64,000 nt of DNA from Ornithinicoccus hortensis (lineage in GTDB: Bacteria; Actinomycetota; Actinomycetes; Actinomycetales; Dermatophilaceae), in the NCBI RefSeq assembly GCF_006716185.1, contig NZ_VFOP01000001.1:2294001-2358000 (forward strand), given 5' to 3'. The number at the start of each line of letters is the position of its first letter. Position 1 is the first letter of the stretch. Under the pieces are notes generated by a model. The model saw only the letters and a program-made list of their open reading frames with translations. It searched no databases and was not told the origin of the DNA. Shown here one piece after another: positions 49,441 through 58,514 of the stretch. The position numbers and the translations under genes were made by a program.

Positions 49441-50187
49441 GTGACGAACAAGCCAGCAGCGCAGGACCCCGTCGAGGACGCCGACCCCGCAGTGGAGCCG
49501 CCCACCTCGGACGCGGACGCCGCTGCCGCCGTGGAGACCGAGCCCGCCGAGGACGCCCCCGCGACCGACACCGTGACCGAGGAACCCGCCCAGGGTGCCG
49601 GCCTGCGGATCGTGGTCGCCGAGGACGAGGCGCTCATCCGGATGGACCTGGCGGAGATGCTCGAGGAGGCCGGCCACCAGGTGGTCGGGCAGGCCGCCAA
49701 CGGTGAGCAGGCCGTCGACCTGGCCCGCGAGCACCGGCCGGACATCGTCGTGATGGACATCAAGATGCCGGTCATGGACGGACTGACCGCCGCGGAGATC
49801 CTGGGTAAGGAGTCGTTGGCGCCGGTCGTCATGCTGACCGCCTTCAGCGACCGGACGCTGGTCGAGCGGGCCCGCGAGGCGGGGGTGATGGCCTACGTCG
49901 TGAAGCCGTTCACCGCCAACGACATCCTGCCCGCGATCGACATCGCCCGGCCGCGCTGGACCGAGTTCCAGGCGCTGCAGGCCGAGGTCGCCGACCTGAC
50001 CGAGCGGTTCGAGACCCGCAAGCTGCTGGACCGCGCCAAGGGCCTGCTGATGTCCACCTCGAAGCTCACCGAGGCCGAGGCGTTCCGGCTGATCCAGAAG
50101 GCCGCGATGGACCGGCGCCAGTCGATGCGCGAGGTCGCCGAGGCGATCATCGAGTCCCTGGACAAGGGCAAGAAAAAGAAGAAGTAG
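49441..50187 (+). CDS. pdtaR: ANTAR-domain response regulator (PdtaR type)
   Basis: A 248-residue response regulator that in mycobacteria is phosphorylated by PdtaS and binds RNA hairpins through its ANTAR domain. The receiver domain spans about 56-175 ([15 protein letters not shown], phospho-acceptor Asp106 in [19 protein letters not shown]). The ANTAR domain follows ([21 protein letters not shown] and [16 protein letters not shown]), ending in a Lys tail. The first 55 residues are an acidic, Ala/Pro-rich extension absent from Mycobacterium PdtaR. The GTG at 49441 has a leaderless -10 box, so the extension appears genuine. Confidence 0.9.
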   Translation: MTNKPAAQDPVEDADPAVEPPTSDADAAAAVETEPAEDAPATDTVTEEPAQGAGLRIVVAEDEALIRMDLAEMLEEAGHQVVGQAANGEQAVDLAREHRPDIVVMDIKMPVMDGLTAAEILGKESLAPVVMLTAFSDRTLVERAREAGVMAYVVKPFTANDILPAIDIARPRWTEFQALQAEVADLTERFETRKLLDRAKGLLMSTSKLTEAEAFRLIQKAAMDRRQSMREVAEAIIESLDKGKKKKK

Positions 50188-50195
50188 TCCGGGAC

Positions 50196-50224
50196 GGGTG
50201 GTCAGGTCAGGGACCCGACCACCC
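50196..50224. terminator. Hairpin between convergent pdtaR and DUF554 gene
   Basis: GGGTGGTC (50196-50203) pairs with GACCACCC (50217-50224) around a 13-base loop. It begins 8 bases after pdtaR and overlaps the last codons of the convergent reverse-strand gene. Confidence 0.5.
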
Positions 50225-50990
50225 ACACCAGGACCGGCGCCACGGCGAGGGCCGGGAGCAGGTCCCCGACCGGGATGTCCTTCATCCGGAGGAGCCGCAG
50301 GCCCACGCCCACCAGCAGCAACCCGCCGACGGCGGTCAGCGCCTGGATCTGTGCGTCGGGGAAGACCGAGCCGAGGAGCACCCCCACGACGGTCAGCGAC
50401 CCCTGGACCACCGCGACGGAGACCGCCGAGAACAGCACGCCGACCCCGAAGGTCGAGGCGAACGCCATCGCGGCGAAGCAGTCCAGCACGGACTTGAGGA
50501 CCAGTTGGTCCACGCCGCGGCCGAGCCCGTCGTTCAACGACCCCAGGATCGTCAGGGGCCCGACGCAGAACAACAGGGACGTGGTGAGCCAGCCCTCGAT
50601 GAAGCGTTCCCGGGGGCTCAGCTCCCCGGCGCCCCGCTCGGCCGACGCGGTCCGCGGGGCCCGGCGCGCGACATACGCCTGGATCACCCCGGCCAGTCCC
50701 TCCATGCGCCGCTCGATCTGCAGCAGGGAGCCGACGATGCCGCCGATCAGCAGACTGCCCAGCACGATCAGGACCGGCACCCCCGTGCCCACCGCCGCCT
50801 CCAGGGACGGCTCGGTGACGGCCAGCGCGGACAGCGCCGCGATGAGGAGGGTGACCAGGCCGAGGCAGTCGGTGACCACGGCCCGCACGCGCTCGGGCAG
50901 CCGGTGGCCGAACGACATACCGGCCAGGGAGCCGACCAGCACGAGGACCACGTTGACCAACGTGCCGACTCCGGGGAAGGGTGCGTCCAC
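50202..50990 (-). CDS. DUF554 family membrane protein
   Basis: A 262-residue polytopic membrane protein of the DUF554 (YqgA-like) family. GVGTLVNVVLVLVGSLAGMSFGHRLPE opens the protein; SLLIGGIVGSLLQIERR, LLFCVGPLTILGSLNDGL and LKSVLDCFAAMAFASTFGVGVLFSA are typical. A transport role is suspected for the family but not shown. GTG start at 50990. The central loop (ARRAPRTASAERGAG) is a soluble connector. Confidence 0.82.
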   Translation of the reverse strand: MDAPFPGVGTLVNVVLVLVGSLAGMSFGHRLPERVRAVVTDCLGLVTLLIAALSALAVTEPSLEAAVGTGVPVLIVLGSLLIGGIVGSLLQIERRMEGLAGVIQAYVARRAPRTASAERGAGELSPRERFIEGWLTTSLLFCVGPLTILGSLNDGLGRGVDQLVLKSVLDCFAAMAFASTFGVGVLFSAVSVAVVQGSLTVVGVLLGSVFPDAQIQALTAVGGLLLVGVGLRLLRMKDIPVGDLLPALAVAPVLVWVVGSLT

Positions 50991-51032
50991 CAGCGCAGGG
51001 TATGCCGTCCGCTCCGGTCCCGCGGCGCGGGG

Positions 51033-51461
51033 TCAGGCCGGTGGCCGGTCCCGCAGCGAACAGGTGAGGCGGGCCGTGCACACCCGCGCACCGTCCTGGT
51101 CGGTGACGACGATCTCGTAGCTGGCGACCGACCGGCCCAGGGCCAGGGGCGTGGCCACGGCGGTCACCTCCCCGGACCGGACCGCCCGGTGGTGGGTGGC
51201 GTTGAGGTCGATCCCGACGGCGATCCGCCCGGCGCCCGCGTGCACCGCCGAGGCGATCGACCCCACGGTCTCGGCCAGCACGGCGCTGGCGCCCCCGTGC
51301 AGCAGTCCATAGGGCTGGGTGTTGCCCTCCACCGGCATCCGGGCGACGGTGCGCTCGGATCCCGCCTCGAGGATCCGGATGCCCATCCGTTCCACGAGGG
51401 CGCCGGACGGCAGCGCGGCCACCTGGTCGGGCGAGAGTGTGACTGGGGCTCTGTCGGTCAT
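51033..51461 (-). CDS. Hotdog-fold thioesterase (PaaI type)
   Basis: A 142-residue hotdog thioesterase likely to hydrolyse an acyl-CoA. GNTQPYGLLHGGASAVLAETVGS contains the active-site HGG and catalytic acidic residue; GIDLNATHHRAVRSGEVTAVATPL is the second family motif. ATG at 51461 is 19 bases from the polA start on the other strand, so the two share a very short divergent promoter region. Such a thioesterase beside polA is common in actinobacteria. Confidence 0.87.
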   Translation of the reverse strand: MTDRAPVTLSPDQVAALPSGALVERMGIRILEAGSERTVARMPVEGNTQPYGLLHGGASAVLAETVGSIASAVHAGAGRIAVGIDLNATHHRAVRSGEVTAVATPLALGRSVASYEIVVTDQDGARVCTARLTCSLRDRPPA

Positions 51462-51467
51462 GGGCCC

Positions 51468-51473
51468 TAGGGT
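51468..51473 (+). promoter_or_regulatory. -10 box of a leaderless promoter for polA
   Basis: TAGGGT lies 7 bases before the GTG of polA within the 19-base divergent intergenic gap; it is part of the palindrome CCCTAGGG. Confidence 0.5.
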
Positions 51474-51480
51474 GGCATGC

Positions 51481-54171
51481 GTGAGTCGACTTCTGCTGCT
51501 GGACGGACACTCGCTGGCCTATCGCGCGTTCTTCGCGCTGCCGGTGGAGAACTTCTCGACCTCGACGGGGCAGAGCACGAACGCGGTCTTCGGGTTCACC
51601 TCGATGCTGATCAACGTGCTCCGCGACGAGGCCCCCACCCACGTGGGCGTGGCCTTCGACGTCTCCCGCAAGACCTTCCGCGCGGAGCAGTACCCGGAGT
51701 ACAAGGCCGGCCGGGCGACCACGCCCTCGGAGTTCCGCGGCCAGGTCGACCTGATCAAGGAGGTGCTGGACGCGCTGCGGATCAGCCACGTCGAGCTGGA
51801 CGGGTGGGAGGCCGACGACATCATCGCCACGCTCACCACGCAGGCGCGTGCCGAGGGGATGGAGGTGCTGATCTGCTCCGGCGACCGGGACACCCTGCAA
51901 CTGGTCGACAAGTCGACCACGGTGCTCTACCCCCGGCGGGGCGTCTCGGACCTGGTGCGGATGACCCCGGAGGCCGTCGAGGAGAAGTACGGCGTGCCGC
52001 CCGAGCGCTACTCCGACCTGGCGGCCATGGTGGGGGAGTCCTCGGACAACCTGCCCGGTGTCCCCGGGGTCGGGCCGAAGACGGCCGCGAAGTGGATCAC
52101 CGCCCACGGTGACCTGTCCGGGGTCGTGGACCGGGCCGACGCGCTCACCGGCAAGGCCGGGCAGTCCTTCCGGGACCACGTCTCCCAGGTGCTGCGCAAC
52201 CGCCAGCTCAACCAGTTGGTGGCCGACGTCGACCTCCCGCTGACGCCCCCCGACCTGGAGCGGCGGACCTGGGACCGGGAGGAGGTGCACCGGCTGTTCG
52301 ACGGGCTGGAGTTCCGGGTGCTGCGGGACCGGCTCTTCGAGACCCTCGAGTCGGTCGAGGACGAGGCCGAGGAGGGCATCGAGGTCGAGGGATCGGCACT
52401 CGCGGCCGAGGAGGTCCCGGGGTGGCTGGGCGAGCACGCCGGGCCCGGGGTCCGGGTCGGCGTCCACGTGCTGGGCAGCTGGTCGCGCGGCACCGGGGAC
52501 GTCACCGGCCTCGGGCTCGCCGCGGCCGGCGCCGCGGCGTACGTCGAGCTGACCGACCTGGGCGAGGAGGCCGAGTCGGCGCTGGCCGGGTGGCTGGCCG
52601 ACCCCGAGCGCCCCAAGGCGCTGCACGACCTCAAGGGCCCCGCGCAGGCCCTGGCCGCGCGCGGGATGCCGCTCGCCGGTGTGGTCAGCGACACGGCGCT
52701 GGCCGCCTACCTGGTGCGGCCGGACCAACGCTCCTACGACCTGGGCGACCTGGTGCTGCGCTACCTGCACCGGGAGCTGCGGCTGGAGACCGAGGAGGCC
52801 GACCAGGGCACCCTGGACCTGTCCTTCGGGGAGGAGAGCGACGACGCGTCCCGCGGCGCCACGGCCCGGTCGGCGATGGTGCACGCCCGCGCCGTCCTGG
52901 AGCTGTCGGTGGCCCTCGACGAGGAGGTCGCCGACGTGCAGGGCACCTCCCTGCTCGCGGACATCGAGCTGCCCCTGGAGCAGGTCCTGGCCGAGATGGA
53001 GCGGGTCGGCATCGCGGTCGACGTCCCGGGGCTGGAGCGGCTGGAGGCCGACTTCGCCGGCCGGATGCGCCAGGCGCAGCAGGACGCCTACGACGCGATC
53101 GAGGACGAGACGGTCAACCTCGGGTCACCCAAGCAGCTGCAGACCGTGCTGTTCGAGCGTCTCGGCCTGCCCAAGACCCGCCGCACCAAGACCGGCTACA
53201 CCACCGACGCGGAGGCGCTGGCCGGGCTCTACGCGCAGACCGAGCACCCGTTCCTGGAGGCCTTGCTGCGGCACCGGGACAACACCCGGCTGCGGGTCAC
53301 CGTCGAGGGGTTGTTGAAGTCGGTGGCCGACGACGGACGGATCCACACCACCTACCAGCAGACGATCGCGGCGACCGGGCGGCTGTCCTCGACCGAGCCG
53401 AACCTGCAGAACATCCCGATCCGCACCGAGGAGGGGCGCCGCATCCGCGAGGCGTTCGTCGTCGGAGACGGCTACGACGAGCTGATGTCGGCCGACTACA
53501 GCCAGATCGAGATGCGGATCATGGCGCACCTGTCGCGCGACGAGGGGCTGATCGAGGCGTTCCGCTCCGGCGAGGACCTGCACCGCTTCGTGGGCTCGCG
53601 GGTGTTCTCGGTCGAGCCGGAGGACGTGACCCTGGAGATGCGGGCCAAGGTCAAGGCGATGAGCTACGGCCTGGCCTACGGGTTGTCCGCGTTCGGCCTG
53701 TCCAAGCAGCTGACCATCTCCACCGACGAGGCCAAGGGGCTGATGGAGGAGTACTTCGCCCGGTTCGGCGGGGTGCGCGACTACCTGCGGGACGTCGTGG
53801 CCGAGGCCAGGAGCACCGGCTTCACCGAGACCATGCTCGGCCGGCGGCGCTACCTGCCCGACCTGAACTCCGACAACCGGCAGCGCCGGGAGATGGCCGA
53901 ACGGATGGCCCTGAACGCCCCGATCCAGGGGTCGGCGGCCGACATCATCAAGGTGGCGATGCTCCGCTTGGGTGCGGCGCTCACCGAGGCCAGCCTGCGC
54001 TCCCGGATGCTGCTGCAGGTGCACGACGAGTTGGTGCTCGAGGTCGTGGCGTCGGAGAAGGAGCAGGTGGAGGCCCTGGTGCGGCAGGAGATGGGGGCCG
54101 CCGTGGCGATGGATGTGCCGTTGGACATCAGCGTCGGCTGGGGCCGCAGCTGGCACGACGCCGCGCACTGA
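51481..54171 (+). CDS. polA: DNA polymerase I
   Basis: An 896-residue family A polymerase for repair and Okazaki fragment processing. The N-terminal 5'-nuclease is intact (LLLDGHSLAYRAFFALP, FDVSRKTFRAEQYPEYKAGR, GDRDTLQLVD, GVPGVGPKTAAKW). The middle 3'-5' exonuclease domain lacks the DxE motif (YVELTDLGEEAE in its place), so proofreading is probably absent, as in mycobacteria. Polymerase motifs are SADYSQIEMRIMAHLS, the O-helix RAKVKAMSYGLAYG and QVHDELVLEV. Tyr729 occupies the O-helix position that is Phe762 in E. coli. Confidence 0.96.
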   Translation: MSRLLLLDGHSLAYRAFFALPVENFSTSTGQSTNAVFGFTSMLINVLRDEAPTHVGVAFDVSRKTFRAEQYPEYKAGRATTPSEFRGQVDLIKEVLDALRISHVELDGWEADDIIATLTTQARAEGMEVLICSGDRDTLQLVDKSTTVLYPRRGVSDLVRMTPEAVEEKYGVPPERYSDLAAMVGESSDNLPGVPGVGPKTAAKWITAHGDLSGVVDRADALTGKAGQSFRDHVSQVLRNRQLNQLVADVDLPLTPPDLERRTWDREEVHRLFDGLEFRVLRDRLFETLESVEDEAEEGIEVEGSALAAEEVPGWLGEHAGPGVRVGVHVLGSWSRGTGDVTGLGLAAAGAAAYVELTDLGEEAESALAGWLADPERPKALHDLKGPAQALAARGMPLAGVVSDTALAAYLVRPDQRSYDLGDLVLRYLHRELRLETEEADQGTLDLSFGEESDDASRGATARSAMVHARAVLELSVALDEEVADVQGTSLLADIELPLEQVLAEMERVGIAVDVPGLERLEADFAGRMRQAQQDAYDAIEDETVNLGSPKQLQTVLFERLGLPKTRRTKTGYTTDAEALAGLYAQTEHPFLEALLRHRDNTRLRVTVEGLLKSVADDGRIHTTYQQTIAATGRLSSTEPNLQNIPIRTEEGRRIREAFVVGDGYDELMSADYSQIEMRIMAHLSRDEGLIEAFRSGEDLHRFVGSRVFSVEPEDVTLEMRAKVKAMSYGLAYGLSAFGLSKQLTISTDEAKGLMEEYFARFGGVRDYLRDVVAEARSTGFTETMLGRRRYLPDLNSDNRQRREMAERMALNAPIQGSAADIIKVAMLRLGAALTEASLRSRMLLQVHDELVLEVVASEKEQVEALVRQEMGAAVAMDVPLDISVGWGRSWHDAAH

Positions 54172-54172
54172 G

Positions 54173-54205
54173 GCGGCCAGGTCGCGGCCAGGTCGCGGCC
54201 AGGTC
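54173..54205 (+). repeat. Three 11-bp tandem repeats after polA
   Basis: GCGGCCAGGTC occurs three times head to tail (54173, 54184, 54195) starting one base after the polA stop. The total length is 33 bp. No hairpin is formed. Confidence 0.8.
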
Positions 54206-54289
54206 ACGATTCGACACCCGCTCGCGTCGGACCCTGTCCTCCCCGGCCGCGGTGTGGTTTACTCCCCGCAGCGATCCGAAGGAGAATCC

Positions 54290-55732
54290 GTGCGAGCCCG
54301 CCTCTTGGCACTGCTCGCAGTCCTGTTCCTGGGCGGCGTCCTGCTCGTCCCGGGGGCTTCGGCTGCGACCCTCGCTGGCGGAACGGTCGACCGTGTCTCG
54401 ACCCTTCCCCCGGCACCTTTGCAGGCAGCATCCCCCCTGCCTGCCCTGCGGTCTGCCGTCCAGGCCACCGCAGCTGCTGACAATGCCTCCGCCACGGCCG
54501 GGGACGAGGCCGAGGAGGAGGCTGCCGAGTCCCTCAAGGGCACTATCCGCGGACCGGACCGGGATCCGATCGTCGGGCTGGTCGTCACGGTCACCCAGGA
54601 CGGCACCGAGATCGGGTCCGGCGAGACCAACGACAAGGGGCAGTGGGAGGTGCCGTTGCCCGGGCCGGGCAACTACGCCGCCTCCGTGGACCCCGAGGCC
54701 CTGCCCGAGGGCGTGACCTTCCGCACCGAGGGCGGCGACACCGTGACGGGGGTGACCGTCCGACCCGGTGCCCACCAGAACGTCGTCTTCCAGCTGGTCG
54801 CCGAGGGTGACGACGGGGCTCCGGCAGCCGGTGACTCCGGCGGCGGGCTGGCCGGGCGGGTCGCCCAGCTGCTGGTCGAGGGGGTCAAGTTCGGCGCGAT
54901 CATCGCGATCACCGCTGTCGGCCTCTCCCTCGTCTTCGGGACCACCCGCCTGATCAACTTCGCCCACGGCGAGTTCGTCACCTTCGGTGCGGTCGCCGCC
55001 TACTACCTGTCCAGCGGGGGCGGGCCGCTGCCGCTGGTGATCGCGGCCGTCCTGGCTATGGGGCTGACCGCATTGCTCGCCGGCGGCATCGAGATCGCGG
55101 TGTGGCGCCCGATGCGGCGCAAGAGCACCGGGTTGATCCAGATGTTCATCGTGGCGATCGGCCTGTCGCTCCTGCTGCGCCACATCATCCAGGTGATCTT
55201 CGGTCCGTCGCGGCGGCAGTACGACGAGTACGCCCTGCAGTCCTCCTGGGACCTGGGGCTGTTCCGGATCACCCCGCGGGACGCGGTGATCACGCTGCTC
55301 GCCTTTGTGGTGCTGGCCGCGGTGGCGATCATGCTGCAACGGACCCGGATCGGGAAGGCCATGCGGGCGGTCAACGACAACGGCGACCTGGCCCGCGCCT
55401 CCGGCATCGACGTGGACCGGGTGGTGCTGATCGTCTGGCTGCTCGGTGGCGGGCTGGCCGGCCTCGGCGGCGTCCTCTACGGACTCAGCGAGCGGGTCTA
55501 CCCGGAGATGGGCTTCGTGCTGCTCCTGATGATGTTCGCCGCCGTGATCCTCGGTGGCCTGGGAAGCGCCTACGGCGCCATGGTCGGTGCGCTGTGCATC
55601 GGGATCATCACCCAGTTGTCCAACCTGTGGTTCCCGTCCTCCCTGCAGTACATGTGGGCGCTGCTGGTGATGATCCTGGTCCTGCTGTTCCGACCACAGG
55701 GCCTGCTCGGACGACGCGAACGGGTGGGATGA
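54290..55732 (+). CDS. livH: Branched-chain amino-acid ABC permease (LivH type) with secreted beta-sandwich N-terminal domain
   Basis: A 480-residue fusion. Residues 1-25 form a signal peptide (RARLLALLAVLFLGGVLLVPGASA); 26-81 are an Ala/Glu-rich linker. Residues 82-172 resemble a carboxypeptidase-regulatory-like beta sandwich (SLKGTIRGPDRDPIVGLVVTV, GETNDKGQWEVPLPGPGNYAAS). From about 190 the LivH permease begins (VEGVKFGAIIAITAVGLSLVFG, NFAHGEFVTFGAVAAY, the EAA-like AMRAVNDNGDLARASGIDVDR). Ordinary LivH is about 290 residues, so the extracellular domain is an addition. GTG start with GAAGGAGA upstream. First gene of livH-livM-livG-livF. Confidence 0.9.
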   Translation: MRARLLALLAVLFLGGVLLVPGASAATLAGGTVDRVSTLPPAPLQAASPLPALRSAVQATAAADNASATAGDEAEEEAAESLKGTIRGPDRDPIVGLVVTVTQDGTEIGSGETNDKGQWEVPLPGPGNYAASVDPEALPEGVTFRTEGGDTVTGVTVRPGAHQNVVFQLVAEGDDGAPAAGDSGGGLAGRVAQLLVEGVKFGAIIAITAVGLSLVFGTTRLINFAHGEFVTFGAVAAYYLSSGGGPLPLVIAAVLAMGLTALLAGGIEIAVWRPMRRKSTGLIQMFIVAIGLSLLLRHIIQVIFGPSRRQYDEYALQSSWDLGLFRITPRDAVITLLAFVVLAAVAIMLQRTRIGKAMRAVNDNGDLARASGIDVDRVVLIVWLLGGGLAGLGGVLYGLSERVYPEMGFVLLLMMFAAVILGGLGSAYGAMVGALCIGIITQLSNLWFPSSLQYMWALLVMILVLLFRPQGLLGRRERVG

Positions 55733-55739
55733 GGCGACC

Positions 55740-56729
55740 ATGGACTTCCTGAACATCCTCAGCAACGCGATCCGCGGCGCCTTCGGCCCGGAGGCCGCGA
55801 TCTACGCCCTGGCCGCTGTCGGCCTCAACCTGCACTTCGGCTTCACCGGGTTGCTCAACTTCGGTCAGGTCGGCTTCATGCTGGTCGGCGCCTACGGCAC
55901 GGCCGTCCCGGTCCTCTCCTGGGGGCTCCCGCTCTGGGTCGGGGTGCTCATCGGGATGGGCTGCGCCATCGTGCTCGCGCTCATCCTGGGCGTCCCGACA
56001 CTGCGGCTGCGGGGCGACTACCTGGCGATCGCCACGATCGCCGCGGCAGAGGTGCTGCGCTACCTGTACCGCTCGGAGTGGGCCCAACCGCTGACCGGTG
56101 GCGTCTTCGGCCTGAAGAGCTTCGCCAACGGCTTCTACGCGATCAACCCCTACTCCAGCGATCTCGAGCTCGGCTGGCTCTCCTTCAGCAGCAGGTCGCT
56201 GTGGGTGATGACGGTCGCCTGGGGCGCCGTCGCACTCGCCACCCTGCTCGTGGCGGCACTCGTCCACTCGCCCTGGGGTCGGGTGCTCCGCTCCGTCCGT
56301 GAGGACGAGATGGCGGCCCGCAGCCTGGGCAAGAACGTCTTCGCCTACAAGATGCAGGCGCTGATCCTCGGTGGTGTGCTCGGCGCCCTGGCCGGCTCGC
56401 TGCTGGCGATCAACACCCAGGCGCTGAACCCCGACAGCTTCATGCCGATCATCACCTTCTACCTGTGGACCATCATGATCCTGGGCGGCGCCAGCCGGGT
56501 GATGGGCCCGATCGTGGGCTCGATCGTCTTCTGGTTCCTGCTGACCGTGCTGGACTCCTTCCTGCGGCAGGCGATCGGCAGCGGGCTGATCCCGTCCAGT
56601 GTGATGGCCTCCAGCGATGTCGGCGCCGTCCGGTTCGCGGCGGTCGGCCTGGGCCTGATGCTCCTGATGCTCTTCAGACCCGCGGGCATCCTCGGCAACC
56701 AGAAGGAGTTGCGTCTCGATGTCCGCTGA
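55740..56729 (+). CDS. livM: Branched-chain amino-acid ABC permease (LivM type)
   Basis: The second permease, 329 residues with about nine membrane segments. AAIYALAAVGLNLHFGFTGLLNFGQVGF is the diagnostic LivM start; GVPTLRLRGDYLAIATIAAAE and the cytoplasmic loop LRSVREDEMAARSLGKN contact the ATPase. ATG 7 bases after livH; the last 11 bases overlap livG. Confidence 0.94.
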   Translation: MDFLNILSNAIRGAFGPEAAIYALAAVGLNLHFGFTGLLNFGQVGFMLVGAYGTAVPVLSWGLPLWVGVLIGMGCAIVLALILGVPTLRLRGDYLAIATIAAAEVLRYLYRSEWAQPLTGGVFGLKSFANGFYAINPYSSDLELGWLSFSSRSLWVMTVAWGAVALATLLVAALVHSPWGRVLRSVREDEMAARSLGKNVFAYKMQALILGGVLGALAGSLLAINTQALNPDSFMPIITFYLWTIMILGGASRVMGPIVGSIVFWFLLTVLDSFLRQAIGSGLIPSSVMASSDVGAVRFAAVGLGLMLLMLFRPAGILGNQKELRLDVR

Positions 56730-57714
56730 CAAGCACGAGCTCGACGACGAGGTCCTCTCCGAGCGGGAGGAACTGCTCGAGGTGGAGCAGGCGATCGAGG
56801 ACCGGGCCCCGTCCGCGGGTGCCGCCCGGGCCGCCGAGGCGCTGCGCGGCGTGGCCGCCGAGCCCGGTGTGGCCAAGCCGGACGCGATCCTGGTCGCCGA
56901 CTCGGTCACCCGCAGGTTCGGCGGTCTGACCGCGGTCGACGTCGACCACCTGGAGGTGCAGCGGGGCACCATCACCGCGCTGATCGGCCCCAACGGCGCC
57001 GGCAAGTCGACCTTCTTCAACCTGGTCTCCGGCTTCGACACCCCGGACGCCGGCACGTGGAGCTTCGACGGGACCGACATCAGCGGCAAGCCCGCCTACC
57101 AGATCGCCCGGTTGGGGATGGTGCGCACCTTCCAGCTCACCAAGGCGCTGATGCGCCTCACCACCCTGGAGAACGTGATGCTGGGCGCCGTCGGGCAGAA
57201 GGGGGAGCGGATGGGCGTCGCCCCACTCCGGTTCCTCTGGAAGGCCCAGGAACGGCAGATCCAGGCCCGTGCCGAGGAACTGCTCGAGCGGTTCCGGCTC
57301 AGCCACATGCGGGACGAGTTCGCCGGCACCATGTCCGGGGGACAGCGCAAGTTGCTCGAGATGGCCCGCGCGCTCATGGTCGGCCCCAGCCTGGTGATGC
57401 TGGACGAGCCGATGGCCGGGGTGAACCCCGCGCTGACCCAGTCGCTGCTCGCCCACATCCAGGCGCTCCGGGACGAGGGCACCTCGATCATCCTGGTCGA
57501 GCACGACATGGACGTCATCATGTCCATCTCGGACTGGATCGTCTGTTTCGCCGAGGGCAAGGTCATCGCCGAGGGCCGCCCCGACGACATCCGCACCAAC
57601 CCGCAGGTGATCGATGCCTACCTGGGCAGCCGACGCGCCCTGCAGCAGGAGGACGACGGAGCCGGTGCACCCGCACCCGGCACCGCCGGCGAGGACGAGG
57701 AGCAGGCGCCGTGA
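56719..57714 (+). CDS. livG: Branched-chain amino-acid ABC ATP-binding protein (LivG type)
   Basis: A 331-residue ATPase. Walker A GPNGAGKST, signature MSGGQRKLLEMA, Walker B LVMLDEPMAGVNP, and the LivG-specific RLGMVRTFQ. About 55 acidic N-terminal residues (HELDDEVLSEREELLEVEQ) with helical, possibly coiled-coil character precede the ABC domain, and about 30 Gly/Glu residues trail it; both are beyond the usual 255-residue LivG. GTGA overlap with livF. Confidence 0.93.
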   Translation: MSADKHELDDEVLSEREELLEVEQAIEDRAPSAGAARAAEALRGVAAEPGVAKPDAILVADSVTRRFGGLTAVDVDHLEVQRGTITALIGPNGAGKSTFFNLVSGFDTPDAGTWSFDGTDISGKPAYQIARLGMVRTFQLTKALMRLTTLENVMLGAVGQKGERMGVAPLRFLWKAQERQIQARAEELLERFRLSHMRDEFAGTMSGGQRKLLEMARALMVGPSLVMLDEPMAGVNPALTQSLLAHIQALRDEGTSIILVEHDMDVIMSISDWIVCFAEGKVIAEGRPDDIRTNPQVIDAYLGSRRALQQEDDGAGAPAPGTAGEDEEQAP

Positions 57715-58490
57715 CCCCCGAACCCAGCACGACCGAGGCCGGACCCCGCCCGACCGGCGGGGCGCAGGTCCAGCTGCGCACCGTGGACCTGGTGTCCGGC
57801 TACATCCCGGAGGTCAACATCCTCAACGGGTGCTCGGTCTACGTGGACAAGGGCGAGCTGGTCGGCATCATCGGACCCAACGGTGCCGGGAAGTCGACCC
57901 TGATCAAGACCATGTTCGGCCTGGTGCCGGTGCGGTCCGGCCAGGTGCTGCTCCGGGACCGCGACGTGACCGGGCGCCCGGCGCACAAGCTGGTCGGCGA
58001 CGGCCTGGGCTACGTGCCGCAGAACAACAACGTCTTCCCCTCGCTGAGCATCGAGGAGAACCTGCAGATGGGCATGTACCTGCGGCCCAAGGAGTACGCC
58101 ACGAGGTTCGCCGCGGTCACCGAACTCTTCCCGATCCTGGCCGACCGCAAGGCGCAGAAGGCCGGGTCGCTGTCCGGTGGTGAGCGCCAGGTGGTGGCGA
58201 TGGGGCGTGCGCTGATGACCGATCCGGAGGTGCTCTTCCTGGACGAGCCCTCGGCCGGGCTGTCCCCGATCATGCAGGACGTGGTCTTCGAGGCGGTCGC
58301 CACGATCAACTCGGCCGGCGTCTCGATCCTGATGGTGGAGCAGAACGCCCGCCAGTGCCTGGACATCTCCGACCGCGCCTACGTGCTCGACCAGGGCAAG
58401 GACGCTTACACCGGCACCGGTGAGGAACTGGCGACCGACCCGAAGGTCATCGAGCTGTACCTGGGCACCCTGGCCCGTATCGACCACTGA
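57711..58490 (+). CDS. livF: Branched-chain amino-acid ABC ATP-binding protein (LivF type)
   Basis: The 259-residue partner ATPase: GPNGAGKSTLIKTMFGL, LGYVPQNNNVFPSLSIEENL (typical of LivF), signature LSGGERQVVAMG, Walker B VLFLDEPSAGLSP and VEQNARQCL. About 20 extra Pro/Thr-rich residues precede the core. GTG start overlapping the livG stop by 4 bases. The binding protein of the system is on the opposite strand downstream. Around its stop, the sequence ATCGACCACTGAGCC is repeated 25 bases further on with one change. Confidence 0.94.
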   Translation: MTPEPSTTEAGPRPTGGAQVQLRTVDLVSGYIPEVNILNGCSVYVDKGELVGIIGPNGAGKSTLIKTMFGLVPVRSGQVLLRDRDVTGRPAHKLVGDGLGYVPQNNNVFPSLSIEENLQMGMYLRPKEYATRFAAVTELFPILADRKAQKAGSLSGGERQVVAMGRALMTDPEVLFLDEPSAGLSPIMQDVVFEAVATINSAGVSILMVEQNARQCLDISDRAYVLDQGKDAYTGTGEELATDPKVIELYLGTLARIDH

Positions 58491-58514
58491 GCCTCTCCGG
58501 CGGATCGACCCCTG

